Below, piece by piece: positions 53,096-61,946 of a stretch of 64,000 nt of DNA. Position 1 is the stretch's first letter; the number at the start of each line of letters is the position of its first letter. The translations under genes and the position numbers were made by a program. The DNA is from Mucilaginibacter glaciei. Its GTDB lineage: Bacteria > Bacteroidota > Bacteroidia > Sphingobacteriales > Sphingobacteriaceae. The stretch spans positions 271,382 through 335,381 of the forward strand of contig NZ_JACWMX010000006.1 of assembly GCF_014773245.1 (NCBI RefSeq), given 5' to 3'. The notes below the pieces were generated by a model, which worked only from the letters and a program-made list of their open reading frames with translations, was not told the DNA's origin and ran no database searches.

Positions 53096-53137
53096 GTGTG
53101 GTTAAAACAGATGCCAGAAAATAGCCCTATAGGGCTA
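53096..53137 (-). promoter_or_regulatory. EPS operator/promoter element, copy 2
   Basis: GTGTGGTTAA (53096-53105), 15 bases, then A and TAGCCCTATAGGGCTA (53122-53137), identical blocks and spacing to 34713-34754. It lies 85 bases upstream of the initiating transferase start and downstream of the LuxR-type regulator gene. Likely the main regulated promoter of the EPS operon. Confidence 0.7.
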
Positions 53138-53188
53138 TAGGGAATAGGATTATAAGTATCTTAAAATCAGACACTTGAAATTTAATAT

Positions 53189-53803
53189 CTATGCATTAAA
53201 CTTATTAAGTGCTTCAACCCGGTTTTGTACGTGCAAGCGCTTGTAGATGTTTTTACAGTGATTTTTTACTGTATTTAAAGTTATATGAAGCTGGTCGGCA
53301 ATTTCTTTATATAATAACCCTTTACTTAGTAAAGAAAGCACCTCCAACTCCCGTTCGGTCAGGTTATAATTGTTGGTTTCCTCTTTACCATGCAGAAGAC
53401 TAATAACTTTTTTAGCAATATAAGGGCTCATTGGTGCACCCCCATTATATAATTCAATAATGGCACTTTGAATCTCATCGGCAGATGATCCTTTTACGAT
53501 ATATCCACTGGCACCGGCTCGTAATGCATTAAAAACGTTTTCGTTATTCTGAAAAGCAGTGCACATCAAAAACAAAGTGTTTGGCACCCGCTGCCTGGCT
53601 TGTTTGATTAACTCAATCCCTGAAAGATTTTTTAACTGGATATCAACTATCGCGATATCAGGAGGGCTTGCAATAAGGGATATTAATGCTTCTTCTGCCG
53701 ATGAATAATCTCCGGAAATTCGGAAAATGGAATTCTGGGAAATAATATCAACTAATAATTTACGATATTGGTCATGATCTTCAATAATGGCAACAGATAT
53801 CAT
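53189..53803 (-). CDS. NarL/LuxR-type response regulator
   Basis: 204 residues: receiver with Asp54 (IAIVDIQLKNLSG) and a GerE-type HTH (NLTERELEVLSLLSKGL, HITLNTVKNHCKNIYKRL). Divergent from the histidine kinase gene at 53900, with which it probably forms a two-component pair. NarL-type regulators bind short dyads, so the 16-bp palindrome 52 bases beyond its stop codon, at the head of the EPS operon, is a good candidate target (inference). Confidence 0.92.
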   Translation of the reverse strand: MISVAIIEDHDQYRKLLVDIISQNSIFRISGDYSSAEEALISLIASPPDIAIVDIQLKNLSGIELIKQARQRVPNTLFLMCTAFQNNENVFNALRAGASGYIVKGSSADEIQSAIIELYNGGAPMSPYIAKKVISLLHGKEETNNYNLTERELEVLSLLSKGLLYKEIADQLHITLNTVKNHCKNIYKRLHVQNRVEALNKFNA

Positions 53804-53899
53804 ATAATTATAAGTTCTATTTTTTAAATATAAATTATAAATCTTAAAATGTAGATAAATGTTTTAAAGATTTATTAATTTACAAAAAATAAATTTCAA

Positions 53900-56869
53900 A
53901 TGTTTAAGCAAGCAATAATTGCTATAGTTCTATTTTTTATTACTTTACCCAAATACAGCAGCTCTCAATCAAACACATTACAACCTGCACTTGACCTCCC
54001 CACTCGAATCATCTACGATCTTTTTGTAGATAGACACGGATTTTTATGGATAGCAACGGACCTCGGTGTTTCCAGGTACGATGGGATTAATATTATTAAC
54101 TTTTCCAATCCTTCTCAATCTTCGCTCGCTGCAACTGGGCTTTGCGAAGATAGTGATGGGAAAATATGGTTCAATAACTTCACTGGGCAAATATTTTACA
54201 TAGAATATGAGCAAATGAAGCTGCTGGGGGCTTACAAAGCTGATGAAGAATCCCGATATCCCAAAATAGCCATATTTGGACGTAGTCTTGTAGCAACAAG
54301 CGATAAAGGCTTATTTGTTTTAAACACACAATCTTTAACAGCAAAATACGTTAAGAGCAATAACAGCGCTACATCACCTACAACCTCGCTGGCGGTGCTG
54401 AAAAACCGTGTTATCGTCAACGGAAAATCTGGCTGGTTTGTTTATGAAAATAATGATGCCTACAGGCAGATCCAAAGTGACGACCTATTTAAAGGGTCGG
54501 CAGCAAATCTTTCAACACTTAACATAACTACCTTAAATGACACCGCTTTTTTACAAACTAACCCGGCTGGTAAGGTAAAAAAAATATTTATTAAAAATGA
54601 TACTGTTAAAACTGCCCAAACTTTTTCATTTGAAAGTTTTATAAATTCAACTACAATAAGCGCAGCCGGGCAATGGGTCAATACAATTAAAGGCAGTTAT
54701 CACCTTGGCAATAAAGATTATATACAAAACCTCAACATATCTGATGTAGTAATAGACCTGGAAGGCAACCAATGGATAAGCACCTTAGACAAAGGCCTTT
54801 TTGTAAAGTACAAAAAAAACCCGGGGATAATTGAACTCAATATCGAATCTGTCACCTCAAACAGCGATTTGATCAGTGCATCACTCAAATGGAAAAACAA
54901 TCTGCTTTTCGGCACAAAAAAAGGCCGGTTTTTAACTTATAATGCAGCCAGCAATTCAATAATAAAAACTGAATCTTTCGGTGGCAATGTCGGCGCAATT
55001 AATTCACTGACGGCTATTGATGGCAGTACGCTTTACCTTGGATTTATAAATTTTACACGGAAAATCGATAACGATAATGTTATCACAGATCTCCCTATTA
55101 AATATGTAAGGGAAATTATTAAAATAGATCAATTTACTTTTATGGCTTCTACGGATGGACTATTTGCAATGCCTGAAAATAGATCAGATTCGTTAAAAAA
55201 AAAATTTACCGGTTTATGGGGAGGCATTTTTAGATATGATGAAAAAAACAACTGGTTTTATTTAAACAAAAAATGCAGAAGCGTTAGTTATTATCCGAAA
55301 AAAAAAAGTTTAATTGTCGCCTTTAAAAACGGTTTATTTGAAATTAACACAAAAGCATTAACTCAAATCTTTTATCAAAATCAGCCAATTTATTCCTCAT
55401 CAGTTTGCTTTATAAACGGAAGCATTTATGTAGGCACTTTCAACAAAGGTTTACTCATATATCACTCCAATTCAATTAAACAAGTCTCATCATCGGAAGG
55501 ATTACTATCTACATCCGTTTTTAAGCTAAAACCAATTGCCGGTCATTTGTGGATAATGGGCTCAGGGCCGTTGCAGCTGTTAGATCCAATTACACTTAAG
55601 TTCATCAACCATTACGATTTACCGACGAGGCAGGACGCACAAGTAACCGATGTTGAGGAGTTGAACGGGAACGCATATTTAACCACATTAAATGGTTTAC
55701 TTATGTATAGCTTAGATAAAAAAACAATTAAAAGCCCACCTAAAAATTACTTACTTGGCATAACAGTAAATAATCAAAAGATCTCAACAGTTGAACATCA
55801 ACCGTTGCATTACTCCCAAAACAACTTTTCTTTCGAAATAGGCATCCCATCGTACTACTACGGCAAAAGCATCTATTTAAAATATTCTTTGACTACCGGA
55901 AATGATCCGATATGGAAAGTTTCGTTGCCTGGTGCAAGGGTGTTAAATTTCCCACTATTAAAACCAGGCTCGTATACCTTTAAAGCCGTTTCAATTGATC
56001 CTAAATCTGATCTAAATGGTCAGGTGATTACCTATAAATTCGAGATTTTGGCCCCTTGGTGGCAACGTACTTGGGTCAGGATTTTTATAATAATATTTGT
56101 GTTAGCGTTAATCAATTATTTTTTGATAAGCTATTATCTGAACACGATAGCATTTCAACGTGCCTTTTACGCAGAGCAGGAATCCTTGCGGACAGAAAGA
56201 TTACGGATAAGCGGAGAAATTCACGACGATATCGGCTCTGGATTATTTGCCATACATCTTTATGCCGACTTGGCCAGTAAAAAGCGTAAAGATGTTAAAG
56301 AGATACTTGAAATTAGCACCATGGTTAGTGAAATTTCTGATAAAATAAGAGAAATTATTTGGAGCACCAATATTGAAAATGACAACTTGGAAAACCTACT
56401 CTACTACATTCAATTCCAGCTGAGCAATTTATTTCAGAATTCAGCGATTGAATTTAAGTCATTAATTCCTGACGATATTATTAATGTCAATATCAGCAGT
56501 CAGGCAAGAAGAGATATCTACTTGATAAGCAAAGAATTAGCCTATAATACTATTAAACATTCTAAAGCTAATAATGCCGCGCTTTTAATCACATTGGATG
56601 ACAATTTTGTTCATCTAAACGTACAAGATGATGGCGTTGGCTTTAATGAAGACAATATAAAAATAGATTCCATGGGAATAGAAAACATAAAATTAAGAGT
56701 CAAAAGATTAAAAGCACTTTTAACTATAGATAACGGATCAGGGACTTCTATAACCATTGCCATTCCAATTAGCGAAATACAAACCAAGAAATTTAAAGAG
56801 ACATTAAAAAAATGGCAAATCTTAGTTTTCGATATCTTTAAACGTTCTCATTTTTCTGATGAATTTTAA
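53900..56869 (+). CDS. two-component propeller sensor histidine kinase
   Basis: 989 residues: signal peptide (1-22), about fourteen Reg_prop-type propeller repeats (LPTRIIYDLFVDRHGFLWIAT...) to about 610, a Y_Y_Y domain (about 640-715), one membrane segment near 724-748, a HisKA_3 domain with His775 in GEIHDDIGSGL and an ATPase with ELAYNTIKHSKANN and DDGVGF. Unlike fused hybrid HTCS proteins, it lacks receiver and AraC domains; the regulator is separate and divergent (53189-53803). Probably senses an extracytoplasmic polymer or sugar. Confidence 0.92.
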   Translation: MFKQAIIAIVLFFITLPKYSSSQSNTLQPALDLPTRIIYDLFVDRHGFLWIATDLGVSRYDGINIINFSNPSQSSLAATGLCEDSDGKIWFNNFTGQIFYIEYEQMKLLGAYKADEESRYPKIAIFGRSLVATSDKGLFVLNTQSLTAKYVKSNNSATSPTTSLAVLKNRVIVNGKSGWFVYENNDAYRQIQSDDLFKGSAANLSTLNITTLNDTAFLQTNPAGKVKKIFIKNDTVKTAQTFSFESFINSTTISAAGQWVNTIKGSYHLGNKDYIQNLNISDVVIDLEGNQWISTLDKGLFVKYKKNPGIIELNIESVTSNSDLISASLKWKNNLLFGTKKGRFLTYNAASNSIIKTESFGGNVGAINSLTAIDGSTLYLGFINFTRKIDNDNVITDLPIKYVREIIKIDQFTFMASTDGLFAMPENRSDSLKKKFTGLWGGIFRYDEKNNWFYLNKKCRSVSYYPKKKSLIVAFKNGLFEINTKALTQIFYQNQPIYSSSVCFINGSIYVGTFNKGLLIYHSNSIKQVSSSEGLLSTSVFKLKPIAGHLWIMGSGPLQLLDPITLKFINHYDLPTRQDAQVTDVEELNGNAYLTTLNGLLMYSLDKKTIKSPPKNYLLGITVNNQKISTVEHQPLHYSQNNFSFEIGIPSYYYGKSIYLKYSLTTGNDPIWKVSLPGARVLNFPLLKPGSYTFKAVSIDPKSDLNGQVITYKFEILAPWWQRTWVRIFIIIFVLALINYFLISYYLNTIAFQRAFYAEQESLRTERLRISGEIHDDIGSGLFAIHLYADLASKKRKDVKEILEISTMVSEISDKIREIIWSTNIENDNLENLLYYIQFQLSNLFQNSAIEFKSLIPDDIINVNISSQARRDIYLISKELAYNTIKHSKANNAALLITLDDNFVHLNVQDDGVGFNEDNIKIDSMGIENIKLRVKRLKALLTIDNGSGTSITIAIPISEIQTKKFKETLKKWQILVFDIFKRSHFSDEF

Positions 56870-57118
56870 GTTATTTCAACCAATTTAACGGCCTTAAAAG
56901 GGATTTTAAGTATTTTTTTAAATCTTTTAATGATAAAACACTGGGGTTGCATCAGCTCCTTTAGTAACCTGGTGGTAACAGAGCTGTTCCTCTTCATTTT
57001 CACTTACATTTTGCTGCGTCGAAAAGGGCTTAACGTGATTAATCCGCATTACTTTAAAGTTTCCATTATGAAAGAATATCTCAAGCCCTTAAAAAATAAA
57101 ATCATCGAAAAAAAGTAA
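56870..57118 (+). pseudogene. C-terminal remnant of a second wzx flippase
   Basis: The frame is open from the base after the kinase stop. GILSIFLNLLMIKHWG...VVTELFLF...LKPLKNKIIEKK aligns with the last 80 residues of the flippase at 46609-47937 (GVLSILLNFLIIKRYG...LITEIFCF...LNPIKNKILRSKG). Only about a sixth of the gene remains. It marks a deleted second EPS locus between the kinase and the second wzy. Confidence 0.8.
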
Positions 57119-57205
57119 TCATAAAAACGAATGATGGGGTTTTTAGAAAATATCCGCTAAACCACTTATAACGCATTTAAAAATAGAATTTACATTATTA
57201 ATCAA

Positions 57206-57786
57206 ATGTTAAGTAATATAAAAATACTTTTTGTGAGCAAGTATGTTGTAAACAACGTGATTTTTAAAGCTGGCCATCAGTCGTTTAACTACTATCTCAC
57301 AAAATTTTGCAATGACAAATCATTTGATGTAGGATATGTTGTTGAACATTCTGGAGATGAAGATTTCGAAAGGATAAAGAATCAATTTCATAAAGCTCAT
57401 GATTTTTCAATAAGAATTCGTCGAGGTCCAATATATTTGCGATTGATTAGATATATTTGCTATAATACGTTTATGCGATACATTTTAGCTGTAATAAAGC
57501 CTAAAAGGTTTTATTACAATACATATAAAAAGGCACTTCAAGATGTGAGTAGTAAAAGGTAGGTACCTGATGTAAAAATGCACTATGTATGGTTATGCCG
57601 CTTACATACATAGGTGGAATAAATATTAAAGTATTAGAAGATATGTTAAGTTCAGTTACTGTATCAACTAACATAATTAGAATTGAGAGAACTGATGCTA
57701 TCAATAAAGAAAGTTATACAATTTGCAACCTAGTTACCATAACGCAATTCGTAAACTGCATAATGATCATGATTTCGCGCAATTGA
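57206..57786 (+). pseudogene. broken glycosyltransferase remnant
   Basis: The first 118 codons (MLSNIKILFVSKYVVNNVIFK...DYV-type GT4 N-terminus; HQSFNYYLTKFCNDKSFDVG) end at TAG, after which the frame reads VPDVKMHYVW and soon stops again; 57589-57786 is open in another frame but lacks sense. A normal GT4 protein would need about 370 codons. Together with the wzx tail this is a decayed second EPS gene block. Confidence 0.6.
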
Positions 57787-57910
57787 TCGGAAATGCTGGT
57801 AGGTCTATGGTTAGCTCAAAAATATAATTACGAAAAAGGATACGACAACTAAATCCAGAATTATTACTTTGCAAAATAGTCGCTTGGCAATTATAATTAA
57901 TTAACCCCGA

Positions 57911-59092
57911 ATGAACTTGAAGTTGGGTTTCGTAATTTTTTTGGTTATTTTCTCGATAAAATTCTTTGATGCAACGATCGCACAGTCTGGAATTTTAAAA
58001 AACCTCACCTATGGTTATATATTGATCGCAGTCCTTATTTCGTTGCCATATTTTTTTAAATTTAAGGGTGGTTTCGTCTTGCCTATTCAATTAATCACCA
58101 GTGCAATAATTTTTTCCATTTTTATGGCTCAAATTACTTGGGGACAAGAACTTTCTTACGCGCCAACAACCCTTCCTTATTTAATATGGCCTATATTTTT
58201 TTACTTATTGAACTCAAAAATTTCTATCCGGAATATTGAAACCATCGTTTTGGTTTACGGTACACTCTATATCATTTTATTTCTTTTTCAATTCACACAT
58301 AGTAATATAGTGTATTTTGGTTTCCATGAAGAGTTCAAAGAAGACCGGGGAATCATACGCGTCAACTTTCCTGGGGGCGGAGTTTTTTTCCTTTCTTGTT
58401 TTATAGCAATTAATAAAGTAACTACCACCGCCGCAAAGTATAAATACCTTTGGTTTACGTATGCGATTATCGGTATAGTAATAGTGGTACTGCAAGTCAC
58501 TCGACAAACTATTTTTGTTATGTTGCTATTATATTTAATCCATTTTTTGAGATCGGTAAAGCCAAAATACAAAATCGCTGTAGTTCTATTATTTGTCGTC
58601 GCAGGCTACGCTTTCATTAGCATGGAAACCAAATTAAGCAACGGGCTACGGGACCAACAGAAAGAAGACGCCTCGGCCGGAAAAGATTATATAAGAATCA
58701 AAGCAGCAGACTATTTCCTGACGCAGTTTACACCCAATTTAGCCAGTAAAATATTTGGGAATGGATTTGCTAATGATACTTCAAGATACGGGAAAGCTGT
58801 TTTGGCGCTAGGAGATAGTTATGGTTATTTCCTATCCGATGTGGGATTAGTCGAAGTATATATATCATTCGGAATTTTTTCAATTTTAGGATATCTTTTA
58901 ATTTTTATTAAAAGTTTTACAATAACAATTCCAGCGGCCTACTATTATTTAAAGTACTATCTGTGGATGATTATGGCAACGTCTTTAACATCCGACTCAC
59001 TAATAAATTATGGTTTTCTAATCACAACTATTTTTGTACTTTATATTTATCAGCGTCTTTATATGTTAAGCGTACAAAACTCCTCTTCTTAA
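57911..59092 (+). CDS. second Wzy-type polymerase
   Basis: 393 residues, about 11 membrane segments, clearly paralogous over its whole length to wzy at 45366-46556 (KIFDATIA/KFFDATIA starts, QFTHS, RVNFPGGGVFFL, DRYGYFL/DSYGYFL, large periplasmic loop). No stops or frameshifts, although its neighbours are decayed, so it may still be used, perhaps making a second linkage type. No clear promoter was seen in the 120 bases upstream. Confidence 0.85.
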   Translation: MNLKLGFVIFLVIFSIKFFDATIAQSGILKNLTYGYILIAVLISLPYFFKFKGGFVLPIQLITSAIIFSIFMAQITWGQELSYAPTTLPYLIWPIFFYLLNSKISIRNIETIVLVYGTLYIILFLFQFTHSNIVYFGFHEEFKEDRGIIRVNFPGGGVFFLSCFIAINKVTTTAAKYKYLWFTYAIIGIVIVVLQVTRQTIFVMLLLYLIHFLRSVKPKYKIAVVLLFVVAGYAFISMETKLSNGLRDQQKEDASAGKDYIRIKAADYFLTQFTPNLASKIFGNGFANDTSRYGKAVLALGDSYGYFLSDVGLVEVYISFGIFSILGYLLIFIKSFTITIPAAYYYLKYYLWMIMATSLTSDSLINYGFLITTIFVLYIYQRLYMLSVQNSSS

Positions 59093-59164
59093 ATTAAAAT
59101 GTTGAGATCTTAATTCTTTTGAAATTGATATATCAAATTCTCGATTCGCAACTGTAAATACACT

Positions 59165-59185
59165 GTCTGATAGCCGATATCAGAC
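59165..59185. repeat. perfect hairpin GTCTGATA/TATCAGAC
   Basis: 8-bp stem, GCCGA loop, 73 bases after the second wzy. No T-run follows, so a weak terminator or an operator is possible. Confidence 0.45.
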
Positions 59186-59247
59186 CTAAAATGCGCTAAT
59201 TCAAAGCGGACATTTTTTCATTTATAGGTTAAAATATATTTCACTTA

Positions 59248-59424
59248 TTAAGCAATCATGGCAACGAGTATGCGGTGAGAGTGTAAAGGCGAAAAAAAAG
59301 CGACCAAAGCCAATTCTTCAGGAAGATCATACCTGTTTATTTTATCGTTTAGGCGATTGATGACTTGATCTATTCTCCGCGGTAAATTTAGGTGAAGCTG
59401 ATCACGAAAGTCTATATTCCGCAA
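59248..59424 (-). CDS. doubtful small ORF (58 aa)
   Basis: Minus-strand frame from TTG 59422-59424: MRNIDFRDQLHLNLPRRI...SHRILVAMIA. The composition (DQVINRLNDKINRYDLPEEL) is protein-like, but there is no ATG or promoter, and it may be the end of a lost gene. Confidence 0.3.
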   Translation of the reverse strand: MRNIDFRDQLHLNLPRRIDQVINRLNDKINRYDLPEELALVAFFSPLHSHRILVAMIA

Positions 59425-59902
59425 TATACAGACCTGTCATATAAAGAAAGCCTACATCACAAGTTTAAAGCAATAAATTGCATTTTTTCTCTCATTGATA
59501 TAGAAAATTAACAATAATCTTTTGTTCACCCGCAGCATTTAAAAGTATCTTCATGCCTTATAAACCCGTGTCCTTTTTCTTCTGATCCAAAACGTTTCGG
59601 TAACGATCTTTTCCCCAGACTGGATATAATTCAAACCATTTGTTGAACAATTAAAGTTATTGAATGAATTACAAGTTACTTAAGCGCCTATTTTCCTATG
59701 GGCTGCTAATGGAAACCAATCAAGTTAGTTTATTGTTTCCTTTGCTTTTTCTATTTTGGTCAATTAAATCAAATGGAGATATTCAGGTAGTCCTCATTTA
59801 AATCCGTCAACGTCTTCCCTTAAAACTCTGAAAATTTAAAGACTTAGACTTGTTTTGTATTCAAAGAGATTGAGTAAATCTATCGTGTGGTTGCATGAAA
59901 AC

Positions 59903-61711
59903 TTACACGGCTTCTGCCTTCGGGATAACTACAATGAAAGAACTGCCTTTAGTAACTTCGCTAGTAATTTCCAGTACGCCCTTGTTTCGTTTTAACATAT
60001 CAAAGGCAATCGACAATCCTAATCCCGAGCCCATTTCACCCTTTGTTCCAGGAGTAGAGCTTATCTGATTATTTTCAAAAATCAGCGCTATTTGTTCTGC
60101 CGTCATGCCTTTCCCTGAGTCCGTGATCTTAATGTAAACATGGTCGTCTTTAACAAAATCCATAATATCTATCCGCCCTCCAGACGGTGTGAATTTAATC
60201 GCATTACTGATCAGGTTTCTTAGAACTAAGAATAAATGATTTTGATCCACATACACGACACCATCTTTCAGTAATTTACAATGCATTGTGATTCCCTTAT
60301 CATCAGCGGTTTCTTTTAGTAAATTCCAGACTAATATAAGTACATCTTCAATACCGGTGTTTTGCGGATTGGTTTTAAATCCCCCTATCTGGCTCATTGC
60401 CCATTGTAGAATATTATCCAGTGATCCGGACAGATTAGTAACTGTCGTTTTGATCTTTTGCAAGCTTTCTTTAAACTCCTCGTCTGAGATGTAGTCCTCC
60501 CTATGCCAATCTACAAGTGATTTTAAGCTGCCTATGGGTGCCCGCAAGTCATGAGATAAGATAGCCAGTAATTTGTCTTTTGTAGCGTTTGATATTTCAA
60601 GCTGCCTTTCATAAGTGACCTTATCGTTAATATCAATGATTGATCCGGCCATCCTAGTAGGAATATTATCGGCATTTCTCTCCGCTTTGCCAGAGGTTTC
60701 ATACCAACGATAGGTACCATTTTTGTTGAGAAGCCTTACATTTAATTGGTAAAGAGTGTGTTTTGCTAAATGATTTTTAATCGCTTCATCAAGTTTTGCC
60801 TTTTCGTCTGGGTGAAGTAATTCATTCACAAAAGCATCAAAGCTGGCAGGTATTTCATCAGGCTGGTAACCCAAAAGCTGGTAGAATTTCCCTGACCATT
60901 GTTGCATGTTGGTAATGATATCCCATTCCCAAACCCCGGCATTTATCGCATCAAGTGTTAATTTCTGCGTTCTTTGCAGGTTGTCTAATGTTAGGTTCTG
61001 TTGAGACAACAAATCCATTTGCTGGATGATCTCTTCTTTCTGATCCTCGATTTCCTGGCTTTGAATTTTTATTTTATCATAATCCCGGTTTGCTTTTCTA
61101 TGATATGGATAAACAATCAGTAATATTTCCAGTAATAAAATAACGCCCGAAATTAGGGCTGCCAGCATTTCGTCGTCAGCCGCCTTGGTCAGCTTTTGCT
61201 CAACATACTTGTCTGTAGCAAAAACAATATGATCCATCTTTGCCAGATAATCCTTTTGCAATCTTATTGCATTTTTAATCACTGCGATATCTAAAGGTCG
61301 CTTTTGAATACCTCCGTTGATAGTGTCCGACAATTTTACTACTTCTTTGTAAAGTTTTTGTTGGCTGGGATTTATTGCATAGAATAGATTGATGAGTGGC
61401 GTATCGTCTAAATTCATTAGTCCGTTAACGTCGTCTCCGTGTTGAAGGGAGGTGTGCATTTTATCCCAGTCATGAAGGTCTTGGATCAGCTGTTTCCGGC
61501 TCGTATCATTCAAGCCCGCCAATAGCAACCCATTGATGATCTTTTGGCTCAGCATCCGTTGCCTTCCAGCCAGGTTGATCGTTCTGGCATAGGTTTTATG
61601 CTCTTTTATCGAATTACTGATCAAGCGCGAATCTAAACTCACCATGAACAGAATAGTCATGATTAAAATCACGTAAGGCCAAATAAATTTCCAGCGGGAG
61701 GTTAAAGTCAT
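59903..61711 (-). CDS. PAS-containing sensor histidine kinase with PilJ-type N-terminal domain
   Basis: 602 residues: membrane segment 10-26, extracytoplasmic helical domain 30-180 with TYARTINLAGRQRMLSQKI (type IV pilus MCP N-terminal-like), second membrane segment 183-203, coiled coil 210-245, PAS 250-365 (GVWEWDIITNMQQWSGKFY), HisKA with His387 in SHDLRAPIG, and ATPase with NLISNAIKFTPSGG, DSGKGM and GSGLGLSIA. An orthodox kinase with no receiver. Probably signals to one of the receivers encoded upstream (61947 onward). Confidence 0.92.
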   Translation of the reverse strand: MTLTSRWKFIWPYVILIMTILFMVSLDSRLISNSIKEHKTYARTINLAGRQRMLSQKIINGLLLAGLNDTSRKQLIQDLHDWDKMHTSLQHGDDVNGLMNLDDTPLINLFYAINPSQQKLYKEVVKLSDTINGGIQKRPLDIAVIKNAIRLQKDYLAKMDHIVFATDKYVEQKLTKAADDEMLAALISGVILLLEILLIVYPYHRKANRDYDKIKIQSQEIEDQKEEIIQQMDLLSQQNLTLDNLQRTQKLTLDAINAGVWEWDIITNMQQWSGKFYQLLGYQPDEIPASFDAFVNELLHPDEKAKLDEAIKNHLAKHTLYQLNVRLLNKNGTYRWYETSGKAERNADNIPTRMAGSIIDINDKVTYERQLEISNATKDKLLAILSHDLRAPIGSLKSLVDWHREDYISDEEFKESLQKIKTTVTNLSGSLDNILQWAMSQIGGFKTNPQNTGIEDVLILVWNLLKETADDKGITMHCKLLKDGVVYVDQNHLFLVLRNLISNAIKFTPSGGRIDIMDFVKDDHVYIKITDSGKGMTAEQIALIFENNQISSTPGTKGEMGSGLGLSIAFDMLKRNKGVLEITSEVTKGSSFIVVIPKAEAV

Positions 61712-61946
61712 GATATTAAATTAGGTGAGCTATTTTTATGGATCTTATTAATAAAATAATGAAAAAAAATATTGTCTGAACTGACATACCGAAATTAGTT
61801 TGAGAAAAAATCGCTAAAGGCTAATTGGTAATTTCCGAAATGTTGATGTGCTTGGATTCTAATAAACTCTATTACGAGAATATCATACTTACAGTTTGGA
61901 ATTTGGCTTATTTTTAACCTAATAATGGGTAAAATAACACAAACAT
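61712..61946. other. intergenic region between two signalling genes
   Basis: No gene, repeat or clear terminator seen. AT-rich; presumably holds the promoter of the kinase gene at 61711. Confidence 0.4.

Larger units (their letters stand above)
59093..59902. other. 810-base region without a convincing gene
   Basis: Holds one perfect hairpin (59165-59185), a weak minus-strand ORF (59248-59424) and a short + frame from 59663 (about 45 codons, hydrophobic) that I do not trust. A minus-strand stretch near 59560-59640 reads ELYPVWGKDRYRN, which looks like decayed coding sequence. Possibly the remains of further EPS or transposase genes. Confidence 0.45.

Noticed and set aside
57589..57786. 65-residue + strand ORF as a gene
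   Set aside because: Lies in the decayed glycosyltransferase, in a different frame from the recognisable part, with no domain.
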